Shown piece by piece: positions 1-8,900 of a stretch of DNA of 64,000 bases. The notes under the pieces are model-generated. The model did no database searches and was not told where the DNA came from. It saw nothing but the letters and a program-made list of their open reading frames with translations. The position numbers were made by a program, and so were the translations under genes. The stretch is from positions 1 through 64,000 of the forward strand of contig CAYXBQ010000011.1 in the NCBI GenBank assembly GCA_964463375.1. Direction: 5' to 3'. Numbering within the stretch: position 1 is the first letter of the stretch; the number at the start of each line of letters is the position of its first letter. This DNA comes from UMGS1696 sp964463375 (lineage in GTDB: Bacteria; Bacillota; Clostridia; Oscillospirales; CAG-272).

Positions 1-569
1 AGGATCATCTGGTCGCCGGTGTAGGCGTGCACGGTGGTCATGATACCGGACTGGATCGGGAAAGCATCGTTCAGAGCCTTAGCCATGGGAGCCAGGCAGT
101 TGGTGGTGCAGGAAGCAGCGGAGATGATCTGGTCATCAGCGGTCAGCGTGTCGTTGTTTACGTTGAATACGATGGTCTTCAGATCGTTGCCTGCGGGAGC
201 AGAGATAACAACCTTCTTAGCACCAGCGTTGATGTGTGCCATGGACTTTTCCTTGGAAGTGTAGAAACCGGTGCATTCCAGAACTACGTCTACGCCCAGT
301 TCGCCCCAAGGGCAATCAGCAGCGTTCTTTTCAGCGTAGATCTTCAGAACCTTACCGTCAACGGTGATGGTACCAGCTTCGTCATCGGCTTCCACGGTGT
401 GACCGTCGTAACGACCCTGAGCGGTGTCGTACTTCAGCAGGTGAGCCAGCATCTTGGGGCTGGTCAGGTCGTTGATAGCAACAACTTCGTAGCCTTCAGC
501 GCCGAACATCTGACGGAAAGCCAGACGACCGATACGACCGAAACCATTAATAGCAACTTTTACAGACAT
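1..569 (-). CDS. gap: Glyceraldehyde-3-phosphate dehydrogenase, 3' part outside window
   Basis: Glycolytic, cytoplasmic NAD-dependent GAPDH, which oxidises glyceraldehyde-3-phosphate to 1,3-bisphosphoglycerate. About 189 N-terminal residues are present. They show the Rossmann start VAINGFGRIGR, the NAD-site segment ECTGFYTSKEK, the catalytic cysteine motif SAASCTTNCLAP and the following HAYTGDQ. The gene runs off the left edge of the window, so the C-terminal catalytic domain is not visible. The ATG at 569 follows a strong GGAGG ribosome-binding site about 8 bases away, and a promoter lies about 100 bases upstream, so it probably starts its own transcript. Family assignment is secure. Confidence 0.97.
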   Translation of the reverse strand, partial: MSVKVAINGFGRIGRLAFRQMFGAEGYEVVAINDLTSPKMLAHLLKYDTAQGRYDGHTVEADDEAGTITVDGKVLKIYAEKNAADCPWGELGVDVVLECTGFYTSKEKSMAHINAGAKKVVISAPAGNDLKTIVFNVNNDTLTADDQIISAASCTTNCLAPMAKALNDAFPIQSGIMTTVHAYTGDQMI

Positions 570-672
570 TGGTGTAATCCTCCGATATATATAGATGTTT
601 TTTGGGAACGTGGTCATGCCGGGAGAACAAATTGCACGCACTCTCTGGGCACAGTTTTCCCGTACAGCATAT

Positions 673-701
673 ATTTTATACCATTTTGCGCCGACTTACA
701 A
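673..701 (-). promoter_or_regulatory. Promoter of gap
   Basis: On the minus strand, TTGTAA (696-701) and TAAAAT (673-678) are separated by exactly 17 bases. The predicted start lies about 95 bases before the gap ATG, giving a long leader in which I recognise no known element. Confidence 0.55.
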
Positions 702-802
702 GGGTTTTTTCACATTTTTTCGTAAATTTACCATTTCGATAAAAACCGGACATAAATTCCCGGCAGAATGTGGCAGAATCACCGTGCCTTTGCAGAACTT
801 TC

Positions 803-1834
803 TCAGTCCTCCTCCTGTAGTTCCTTCGGCAGCTCTAGTTTACCGCCACGGAAGAGCCAGTTGTAGCAGTGGATCACATGGGGCGTGCCACCTTTGTACC
901 ATTTTTCGTCGTCCAGCGGCTTTCCTTCCATGCCATCCATGAACCAATGCACCGGCACCCAGGTGGTCTCCATCACCCCTAAGATGTTCCCCTGGTCGTG
1001 CTCCATAGCATAGTCTAAGAACAGCTTGGCGTTGGCGGCCACGTTGAAGGGACACAGATACACCTTATGTCCGGCTTTCGCAAAGATCTCCGGGGACGGG
1101 AACCAGTGCCAGTTGTAGTAGTGCCAGTCGGTGATGATGATCTCCTTCCGCACCTTGCCCAGTGCTGTCCAGGTGCCGTTCTGGCTGGCATCCCAGGGAC
1201 CGTAGCCCAGCTCACCGGCGTTCAGCAGTCGGTCGCCCCACATCATGGGTGTGATGCCCTTTGCCAGCAGATGATCCGCCAGCTTGTTGACCCAGGCGGC
1301 AAACAGCTCTCCCGGATCGGCACCGGCGCAGCGTTCGCACTGGCCGATGTAGAAGATCTCGTCCATGCCCATATGGAAATAGTGGGGCTGGAAGGCTTCG
1401 ATCAGCTCGTCCACCAGATCCGTCACCACACCAAAGATCTCCGGGTGGCTGGGGCAGAGGCTGTAGGCGTACTCCGGCTCTTCGTCCACAGGTGTCTCGG
1501 AAAATTCCGGATGTCCCCGCAGCAGCCCGTCCGGTTCCTTGTAGTCCTGGATGGTCTGGTGTCCCATCAGGTTCATGTTGGGGATCAGCTCGATACCGCA
1601 GTCCCGGCAGGTCTCCACCATCTTCTGCACGTCCTCGTAGGACAGGGGGAAGTTGCCGCGGCATTCGGGATGGCTGATGAACATATAGTTATAGCGCACG
1701 ATCATCATGATGGTGTCGATACCGTCTTTTGCCAGCTCGTTCTTCACAAAGGCGCAGAAGCGGTCCACTTCATCGGGGTGGGGTGCAAAAATATTTAAGG
1801 CTTTCGATTTCCAGGGGTAATTTTCCAGTGCCAT
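803..1834 (-). CDS. GH20-like glycoside hydrolase (beta-N-acetylhexosaminidase-like)
   Basis: A 343-residue TIM-barrel protein without a signal peptide, so presumably cytoplasmic. The segment YFHMGMDEIF puts an Asp-Glu pair at about residues 158-159. This matches the H-x-G-x-D-E pattern of family 20 hexosaminidases, where the Glu is the acid/base and the Asp orients the substrate N-acetyl group. The protein is shorter than classical GH20 enzymes and lacks the N-terminal GH20b domain. The chosen ATG at 1834 has AAAGGAG upstream; a longer frame to 2050 would run through the promoter. It is divergent from a sugar isomerase-like gene, which suggests shared sugar metabolism. The substrate is unknown. 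Confidence 0.72.
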   Translation of the reverse strand: MALENYPWKSKALNIFAPHPDEVDRFCAFVKNELAKDGIDTIMMIVRYNYMFISHPECRGNFPLSYEDVQKMVETCRDCGIELIPNMNLMGHQTIQDYKEPDGLLRGHPEFSETPVDEEPEYAYSLCPSHPEIFGVVTDLVDELIEAFQPHYFHMGMDEIFYIGQCERCAGADPGELFAAWVNKLADHLLAKGITPMMWGDRLLNAGELGYGPWDASQNGTWTALGKVRKEIIITDWHYYNWHWFPSPEIFAKAGHKVYLCPFNVAANAKLFLDYAMEHDQGNILGVMETTWVPVHWFMDGMEGKPLDDEKWYKGGTPHVIHCYNWLFRGGKLELPKELQEED

Positions 1835-1931
1835 ATTTGTTTCTCCTTTTTGGGTCAGGCAGATCTTGCATGCCATAGCCGGGCAGCGTTCTGTGCAGAC
1901 ATACCCGGCGCATGTTTTGCTTTGCAGATAG

Positions 1932-1960
1932 AGTATACCACAAATGGAGCGGCATTGCAA
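1932..1960 (-). promoter_or_regulatory. Promoter of the GH20-like gene
   Basis: TTGCAA (1955-1960) and TATACT (1932-1937) on the minus strand, 17-base spacer ending in TGG (extended -10). The predicted start is about 95 bases before the ATG. It lies back to back with the promoter of the plus-strand isomerase-like gene. Confidence 0.65.
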
Positions 1961-2033
1961 GGGTAACGGCAGTTTTTGGGGGAGGCGTGTGGACAAAAGA
2001 ATGCGATTTTTGCAAAAAATTTGCCAAACCCAC

Positions 2034-2062
2034 TTGCAATATGACGGCAAATCGTGTACAAT
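2034..2062 (+). promoter_or_regulatory. Promoter of the sugar isomerase/epimerase-like gene
   Basis: TTGCAA (2034-2039), 17-base spacer, TACAAT (2057-2062). The predicted start is about 38 bases before the ATG at 2107. Confidence 0.65.
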
Positions 2063-2106
2063 AAGAGCATAAACCGTATTTATTCCCCGAAAGGAGCAAA
2101 TATATT

Positions 2107-2862
2107 ATGAAAATCGAAAAGCTGGGTCTGCAGCTCTTTACCATCCGGGACACCATGAACAACGCCGAAAACATCCGGGAAAGCTTCCGGAAGATGAAGG
2201 CTCTGGGCTATGACATCGGTCAGACGGCCGGATGTGCGATCCCCTACGAAGAATTCGGTCAGATCGCCAAGGAAGAGGGCATCGAGATCTGCGGTACCCA
2301 CGACGACTTCGGTCTGATGGTAAACGATCCCGAAAAGGCTATGGCCAACCACAGAGCGCTGGGCACCACCAACATGGGTATCGGCGGCTTTGGTGCGGGT
2401 TCCATCGAAGAAGTGGAAAAGTTCATCGAGCAGGCCAACAAGGTAGCTGACACCATTTACGAACACGGCTTCAAGTTCACCTACCATAACCACAGCCACG
2501 AATTCCGTCACTTTGCAAACGGCAAGACCGCTATGGATATGCTGGTAGAAGGTCTGGATCCTAAGAAGACCTCCTTCGTTCTGGACACCTATTGGGTACA
2601 GCACGGCGGCGGGGACGTTCGTTACTGGATCGAAAAGCTGGCCGGCCGCATCGACATCCTGCACCTGAAGGCTATGGGCCGCAACGACCAGGGTCCCTTC
2701 ATCACCGAGATCGGCAACGACAACATGAACTGGGCCGGTATGCTGGAATCCGCTGAAAAGGCCGGCGTAAAGTACTTCGTAGTAGAACAGGACACTTGGC
2801 CGGGCGATCCCTTCGACTCCATCAAGCAGTCCTCCGAATATCTGCACAAGTACTTTATGTAA
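2107..2862 (+). CDS. Sugar phosphate isomerase/epimerase (xylose isomerase-like TIM barrel)
   Basis: A 251-residue protein of the xylose-isomerase-like/AP-endonuclease-2 TIM-barrel superfamily. Visible family features are the start KLGLQLFTIRD, ICGTHDDF near residue 72, the metal-site region FTYHNHSHEF, VLDTYWVQHGG and a C-terminal FVVEQD. Members isomerise or epimerise sugars or inositols using a divalent metal. The family assignment is clear but the substrate cannot be read from sequence. GAAAGGAG precedes the ATG. Codons are strongly biased (GGT, AAG, GAA), which suggests good expression. It is divergent from the GH20-like gene across a 270-base spacer holding both promoters. Confidence 0.85.
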   Translation: MKIEKLGLQLFTIRDTMNNAENIRESFRKMKALGYDIGQTAGCAIPYEEFGQIAKEEGIEICGTHDDFGLMVNDPEKAMANHRALGTTNMGIGGFGAGSIEEVEKFIEQANKVADTIYEHGFKFTYHNHSHEFRHFANGKTAMDMLVEGLDPKKTSFVLDTYWVQHGGGDVRYWIEKLAGRIDILHLKAMGRNDQGPFITEIGNDNMNWAGMLESAEKAGVKYFVVEQDTWPGDPFDSIKQSSEYLHKYFM

Positions 2863-2879
2863 TTACGTATTTCAAGTTC

Positions 2880-2899
2880 GGAACGGTCAAGACCGTTCC
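2880..2899. repeat. Intergenic hairpin, GTAGGG-associated
   Basis: A perfect 9-bp inverted repeat, GGAACGGTC-AA-GACCGTTCC, followed by CTACGGG. A second, looser hairpin beginning CGTAGGGAGC lies at about 2951-2979. The arrangement (a GTAGGG-type edge plus a GC-rich hairpin) resembles small dispersed intergenic repeats of gut Clostridia. No T-tract follows, so it is not an obvious terminator. Confidence 0.5.
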
Positions 2900-3064
2900 C
2901 TACGGGTTTTGTGATGTACTATAGTTTGGGTTCGATATCCCCACAAAACATCGTAGGGAGCTGGCTTGCCTGTTCCCTTGTATGGCGTGCGGTTATCCCC
3001 GCAAAATCCAATACATTTCCCTGCCACCGGGTAGGTGAATGCAGCGGGCAACTTTGTCCCACAA

Positions 3065-3122
3065 GCATTCGTTGGCACATCGTCAGGTCTTAGAAGATGT
3101 GTCTGCGGATGCTTTATTTTTT
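3065..3122 (+). terminator. Rho-independent terminator or attenuator directly before pnuC
   Basis: The arms 3065-3081 and 3096-3112 pair at 16 of 17 positions (three G-U), with a 14-base loop, followed by TTTATTTTTT. The structure ends only 17 bases before the pnuC ATG. It is therefore either a distant terminator of the upstream isomerase-like gene or, more likely by position, the expression platform of a leader regulating pnuC. I could not match the preceding 160 bases to the TPP, FMN or NAD+ aptamers as I remember them. Confidence 0.75.
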
Positions 3123-3138
3123 GTATAGCGAGGTTATT

Positions 3139-3825
3139 ATGTTTTCTAAGATCATCCACTACTTCACCAAAGGGGAGCTTGCCCTCTGGCTCTCCTCAGT
3201 CGTACTGATCCTTGTCTCCTTCTTCCTCTTCGATGGCGAAAGCTACATGACGCTGACGGCTTCTCTCATCGGTGTCACTTCCTTGATCTACAACGCCAAG
3301 GGCAATCCCTTTGGACAGCTGCTCATGGTGGTCTTCAGCCTGCTCTACGGCATGATTTCGTACACCTTCGCCTATTATGGGGAGATGCTGACCTATCTGG
3401 GAATGACCATGCCTATGGCGGTCTTTGCCCTCATCGCCTGGCTCCGGCATCCCTACCAGGGCAATCACGCCCAGGTGCAAGTGAATCGGCTCTCTCGAAA
3501 AGAAATGGTATGGATGTGGCTCCTGACGATGATCGTCACAGCGGTATTTTACTTTGTGCTGGCATATTTTCACACAGCCAACATCATCCCAAGCACCATC
3601 TCCGTCACCACCAGCTTTCTTGCGGTATACCTGACCTTCCGGCGCAGTCCCTATTTTGCGCTGGCTTATGCTGCCAACGATGTGGTACTGATCGTGCTGT
3701 GGATATTGGCGACCCAGACGGACGGGCGGTATCTGTCGGTGGTGGTGTGCTCTGCGGCATTTCTGGTCAACGATCTGTATGGCTTTGTTAGCTGGCGGCA
3801 GATGCAGAAGCAGCAAGGAGTGTGA
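3139..3825 (+). CDS. pnuC: PnuC-family vitamin transporter (nicotinamide riboside type)
   Basis: A 228-residue, seven-helix-like membrane protein of the PnuC family, which moves vitamins such as nicotinamide riboside by facilitated diffusion and intracellular trapping. Diagnostic stretches are SLIYNAKGNPFGQLLM, SYTFAYYGEMLTYLGMTMP and the C-terminal AANDVVLIVLWI and VNDLYGFVSW. The ATG at 3139 is preferred. The earlier in-frame ATG (3097) lies inside the terminator hairpin, and starting there would add 14 unusual residues. The ribosome-binding site (GAGG) is modest. Relatives carry thiamine (PnuT) or riboflavin (PnuX), so the substrate is provisional. The upstream hairpin suggests regulation by transcription attenuation. 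Confidence 0.88.
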   Translation: MFSKIIHYFTKGELALWLSSVVLILVSFFLFDGESYMTLTASLIGVTSLIYNAKGNPFGQLLMVVFSLLYGMISYTFAYYGEMLTYLGMTMPMAVFALIAWLRHPYQGNHAQVQVNRLSRKEMVWMWLLTMIVTAVFYFVLAYFHTANIIPSTISVTTSFLAVYLTFRRSPYFALAYAANDVVLIVLWILATQTDGRYLSVVVCSAAFLVNDLYGFVSWRQMQKQQGV

Positions 3826-3949
3826 CCGTCACGGCTTCTATGGAAAAAATTTCCGTCCGCATCCAGCAATATTCACAAATTCCGGTGGAATTCGCCCGGT
3901 CTCCTGTGCTATAATGAGGACAAAGAAAAGTATGCAAAGGAGTACACAT

Positions 3950-4630
3950 ATGGACCATAACAAGCTCCTGTTCCGCAACGACAGTATGGAAAAGAGTGAA
4001 GAGGCCTGGGAGGCCATGGATATGTTTGCCAGCTACCGGGATCTATTGGAGCTGGACCACCTGCACAACGCCGCCATCCGGGAGGTGCAGATCAAGCTGG
4101 AAACGCTGAACGACGAATTCAAGATCAAGTTCGAGCGCAGCCCCATCCACCACGTGGAGAGCCGACTAAAATCCAAGGCAAGCATTGTAAAAAAGCTCAT
4201 GGATCGTGGGGTGGAGGTCTCTCTGGAATCCGCACGGCAGAGCCTGAACGACATCGCCGGGGTGCGGGTGGTATGCTGCTACATAGACGACGTATACAGC
4301 GTAGCCGATATGCTCCTGCGACAGTCGGACATCAAGCTGGTGAAGCGGCAGGACTACATCGAGCATCCCAACTACAACGGCTACCGCAGCCTCCATTTGG
4401 ACATCCAGGTGCCCATCTATCTCTCCGACCGCACGGAATATGTCTCGGTGGAGGTTCAGCTTCGCACCGTTGCCATGGACTTCTGGGCTTCCCTGGAGCA
4501 TGATCTGCGGTACAAATCTGGAAAAAATCCGCCGGAGGAGATCAGTGAAGAGCTTTTGGCCTGCTCCAATGAAGTGGCGGCGCTGGACAAACGGATGCAG
4601 GATATGTACAAACGGATCCAGGCACTGTAA
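3950..4630 (+). CDS. Small alarmone synthetase, (p)ppGpp synthetase of the RelP/RelQ type
   Basis: A 226-residue RelA/SpoT synthetase domain without the hydrolase or regulatory domains. It transfers pyrophosphate from ATP to GTP or GDP to make the stringent-response alarmone. Conserved pieces are VESRLKSKASIVKKL, DIAGVRVVC, HPNYNGYRSLHL, VEVQLRTVAMDFW and ASLEHDLRYK. The length fits single-domain enzymes such as Bacillus YjbM/YwaC. The start at 3950 follows AAAGGAG. A TATAAT with extended TGC sits at 3910-3915 without a convincing -35. It stands alone between pnuC and a lipoprotein. RelP and RelQ could not be told apart. Confidence 0.9.
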   Translation: MDHNKLLFRNDSMEKSEEAWEAMDMFASYRDLLELDHLHNAAIREVQIKLETLNDEFKIKFERSPIHHVESRLKSKASIVKKLMDRGVEVSLESARQSLNDIAGVRVVCCYIDDVYSVADMLLRQSDIKLVKRQDYIEHPNYNGYRSLHLDIQVPIYLSDRTEYVSVEVQLRTVAMDFWASLEHDLRYKSGKNPPEEISEELLACSNEVAALDKRMQDMYKRIQAL

Positions 4631-4687
4631 TTTTATATGTAAACATCGCATCAAGCAAAGCACATAGGCTGCGTTCGAGGTAACATC

Positions 4688-5770
4688 ATGCGAAAAATCA
4701 TCGTGCTTGTATCGGCGCTTCTGCTCCTGTTCGCCGGCTGTGCCAAGGAAACAGAAACACCGCCCAGACAGCTCTTTGTCTCCACCTACACCATTGGCAA
4801 AAACGAGATCGCTGCCCCCGCCTGGTTCGATCCGGCAACCGGGGAGGTCACGTACCTTTGTCCCGATTGTCCCCACGCCTGCACCGGAAACGACGGCCAC
4901 TGCGATGAGGCTGTGCATGGGGATGCTTGCCCCTTTGCCAAGTTTTCCTCTCGGTATACGCTGCTGGACGACACGCTGTATTACTTCACCACCAACGAGG
5001 ACTACGGCGACCTGTATGCCTATTCGCTGACCACGGGAGAGACCACACGTCTCATGGACACCTCTCCCAACAAGCTTTGGCGTTCCAGCTTTCTCTTCCA
5101 AGGGGAATATCTATACCACTTCGACAATGCCAGCCGGGATGGATCGAGATATGGTGAACTGCGGCGTCTGCATTTGCCGGATGGCACATGGGAGGACATA
5201 CCGGGGCAATCGATCCCGTTCCACATCGAAAATGGCGTGGGCTTTTACACCATACCGGATTCCAACGGGCATTCTGTTTCCGGGATCTACAGCCAGCCAC
5301 TGTATACCACCGGTGAAGCGATCCCGACAAAAACGCTACTACTCCATGAGATCGAGCAATACTTTACACTGCTGGTCACGGAGGATGCCATCTACTGGTT
5401 CGGAGACGACGATCTGCCCATCGAAGGCGTGGAGGGAAGTGCTGTGCCGGGTGATCTCCACCGCTACGACCGCCACACCCGGGAGAACATGCTGCTGGTG
5501 CAAAATTTCGGACACAGCCATTTGGTGCCCTGTGGTGACTATATCTACGGGATCCGCAGCGATGGCACACGTTCGGTGCTTATGCAGGTCCACGCCACGG
5601 ACGGCAGTCAAAAGGTGATCTACACCGCCGAGGAGGACTGGCATCTCATCATGGCAACGCTGGAAGTGGTGGATACCTATGTGATCGTGGATGCCACGGA
5701 TGGGGATACGGTTTACAAAATCGTCTGCGATACCCAAATGGGAACGGTCCAGCGATATACGATAGGCTGA
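4688..5770 (+). CDS. Lipoprotein with Cys/His cluster and beta-propeller-like body
   Basis: A 360-residue predicted lipoprotein. It has a basic start, a hydrophobic stretch and the lipobox LLFAGC with the lipidated Cys at about residue 18. Residues 56-80 hold a cysteine-rich cluster of the form CPxCPxxC followed by HC and ACPF, which could bind metal or form disulfides. The rest is rich in repeating Tyr/Trp/Gly strands (LDDTLYYF, GEYLYHF, EDAIYWFG, GDYIYGI), suggesting a beta-propeller. Similar 'C..C.H..CPF' lipoproteins of unknown role are common in gut Ruminococcaceae. It follows the alarmone synthetase by 57 bases. Function unknown. Confidence 0.8.
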   Translation: MRKIIVLVSALLLLFAGCAKETETPPRQLFVSTYTIGKNEIAAPAWFDPATGEVTYLCPDCPHACTGNDGHCDEAVHGDACPFAKFSSRYTLLDDTLYYFTTNEDYGDLYAYSLTTGETTRLMDTSPNKLWRSSFLFQGEYLYHFDNASRDGSRYGELRRLHLPDGTWEDIPGQSIPFHIENGVGFYTIPDSNGHSVSGIYSQPLYTTGEAIPTKTLLLHEIEQYFTLLVTEDAIYWFGDDDLPIEGVEGSAVPGDLHRYDRHTRENMLLVQNFGHSHLVPCGDYIYGIRSDGTRSVLMQVHATDGSQKVIYTAEEDWHLIMATLEVVDTYVIVDATDGDTVYKIVCDTQMGTVQRYTIG

Positions 5771-5789
5771 TCGACAAATACAAAAGTAC

Positions 5790-5819
5790 AAAAAAGGACC
5801 GATTGTGTCTTTTTTTGTT
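5790..5819 (+). terminator. Terminator after the lipoprotein gene
   Basis: An A-rich arm plus GGAC (5790-5799) pairs with GTCT plus a T-tract (5807-5817) around a 7-base loop. It starts 20 bases after the stop codon. Confidence 0.55.
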
Positions 5820-5890
5820 TTTGCCAAATATATTGTATAAAAGTGTATATTTTTCTTTGGTATGATTTTGGAAGTTTTTTTGCAAAGGTA

Positions 5891-5919
5891 TTGTATTTAT
5901 CCTACAAAAGTTGTATAAT
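5891..5919 (+). promoter_or_regulatory. Promoter of the secreted metalloprotease gene
   Basis: TTGTAT (5891-5896), 17-base spacer ending in TTG, TATAAT (5914-5919). The predicted start lies about 38 bases before the ATG, which has AGGAGG upstream. Confidence 0.7.
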
Positions 5920-5963
5920 GATGACACACTATGAAAAAACGAAGACCATAGGAGGACTTTAGA

Positions 5964-8900
5964 ATGAAGACAGGAAAAGTGCTGACCCTACTATTGGCAG
6001 CTGTCACCATGACCGTTTCCCTGCCGATTCATGCCATTGCTATGATCGGAGATCTGAACAACGATGGCGTTGTGGACAAGCAGGATGCAAAGCTCTTAAC
6101 GGAATATTTTGCCGGATATGACCGGAACTTCGACCACACGTCTGCCGATGTGGACGCCGACGGACAGCTCACCCGGAAGGATGGGATGATCCTGAACCGA
6201 TACACCGATGGATGGGATAGGTATGAGATACCGTATGGCAGTACTCTTAATACAAAACGTAACGAGGAACTCTCTGCTATCGCTGAACAAAACGATGGTG
6301 AATTGCCAGAAATTTACCTGGATGCAAAAAGCTCAATTCCTCAAGCTATACTTGGAAATTATTCGAATACGATTGTAACAGGCTATGACAGTGCAATCGA
6401 ATCGCTGGCAGATATCCAAAATCTCATGTTGATCGATTCACCGGTTGAAACCTTCACGGGTTTGGAAACCTCTGTGCATAACAATACCAATTTCTACAAG
6501 ATACAGCAAATGTACAAGGGTATTCCGGTATACGGTAAGGAACTGATTATTACTACAGATAAAGAGGGTAATATTCTCTCATTGACCGGAGATTATACCC
6601 CTCTCCATGATGTCAATATAATTCCTGCTGTAACAGCCGAAGAAGCACTTTCACTGGCATCTGAAGCATGTGAGTATGATAATACAGCAAATGCGGAACT
6701 TGTCATTTATACCGATGCAGCAAACGATACTCTTGCATGGTTGTTTAAGGATGCTGCGACCACCATACTAGTTGATGCTGCAACTGGGGACATCTTGTAC
6801 ATTTCATCCAATTTACTGACTAGTTCTTATGGCGGAGCCGCATTAAATGGAGAGATAATCGTCTTCCCAGTTGACTATGAAAACGAAATGTACTACATGC
6901 GCGATATCGAACGTAATATTCGCATATATAATGCAGGCAATAAAGATTATGAAACAATAATTTCAATGGATCGTGATTGGGACAATATTCAAATTTGCTC
7001 TCCGAACAATGAATGGGATGAAGATTATGCAATTGCCGCCTCACTGCTATCGAAGTTAATCGATTCAGTCGATTATTATGAAAATGTCATTGGATTGGAT
7101 TCATTCGATAATTCAGGGTCTCCAATTTATGGCTTTGTTAATCTATCAATGAACCGGTCTAATGAGATTTTTGGTCTTAAAAATGCTGGTGCTGCTAGCG
7201 TATCTGGTTTCTGTGCGATTATATGTACAACACCAACTTGGAATGAAGTTCTGCCGTATCAAATAATTGGTCACGAATATACCCATGCTGTGGAAAAGGC
7301 TCATAGCAACACCACAGCTGGTCGAGAAACCAGTGCGATCTGTGAAGCATACTCCGATATCATGGGAGAATTGATTGAGGAGTATTACACAGGTTCATGT
7401 GACTGGGATGATCACACTGGCTTAGCTAGGTGTATTAAAAATCCATCATCTCGATATGACTCTTCTTTCGGGGATGAATTAGCGTATCCGGAAGTTTACA
7501 ACGGCGATGGCTATTATACAGGTCGGAAGGATGATTATGGCGCACATCACAATAGCACAGTTATATCTCACACCATATACAATCTTCACAACAGTGGCGT
7601 TATTGATAGCAATACGTTAGCAAATCTGTTATTCAATACACTGCAATACATCAGTCGCACATGTGACTTTGCTGAGTACCGAGTTGCATTATATTGTGCA
7701 GCTAAACATATGGGATTATCTGACAACGTACTGAGCGAAATCAATACTGTGTTCGATGCTGCACAGATTCCAAATGAGACTATATCCGGCCTATATCCTG
7801 AAGGGCATAATATTGTTAGTGGTACAGTTTATGATGAAGATACGTCCATTCCGCTAACTGGTTTTAGTACCAAGCTCAGAAATGGCTGGGATAATCAAAC
7901 AGGTGATGTACTGAATTATGTACAAGATAACAGTTCTTCATCTAACGTCTATCGCTACTGCGATCTACCAGAAGGAAAATACACCATCGAGGTAAGCTTA
8001 GCTGGATATAAAACTACATATAAAAACATAACGTCCAAGGTAGCATATAGTGCATCAGAATTGTGTGAATGCATCTCCCAAGACGTCTATATGTCACCTA
8101 TCACGACCCACATCGTATCGGGGATGACCTTGCCGGCTTGGGTCACGGTGGCCTGCTCCAACGGTACCGTGGTCACTGCCGATGCTGCAGGACACTATTC
8201 CTTCACATTGCCGGACGGAACGTACACCCTGACCTTTACGCTGGATGGCTACGAGACCACCACGCGCACGGTCACCGTGAACGGCAGTGACTGCACCATC
8301 GATGCCGTTACGATGGAGGCGAACGATACGATCACTTTGTCCGGAATCGTAACCGATGCCAATGGTGCGCTTGCCGGTGTGACCGCTGCCCTGCTCAGTG
8401 CCACAGGCCAAACCGCTGCTGTCGCTACCAGCGATGATGCAGGTACCTTCACGCTGGTCATCCCCAGTTATGGGACATATACCCTTACGCTGACCAAATC
8501 TGGATATGGGGCAAAAACCGTATCGAATCTGGTCATTGCCGAAGACACCACGACCTTAGGCAGCTACACCATGGTCGCAAGTATTTATCCCAAACTGCAA
8601 TATTACAATGGGCATACGTATGCCTTGATCGATGAACGCATGAGTTGGGACGATGCCATAGCATTCTGCGAAAAAACCGGTGGTCATCTGGTCACCATCA
8701 CATCGCAGGAAGAAAATGCCTTCCTCATGGACAAAGCGTTCTATACGACAGATAACGCCACATACTATCCCAGTGGTGCCTGGATCGGTTTCAGCGATGC
8801 TGAAGAAGAAGGCAATTGGAAATGGGTCACCGGTGAAGCTGTGACCTACACCAACTGGGTCGAGCCTTGCCCAGAAGATACCGATGGCAACAAGGATTAT

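Noticed and set aside
3097..3138. Earlier in-frame pnuC start
   Set aside because: This ATG lies inside the terminator hairpin stem and has no ribosome-binding site.
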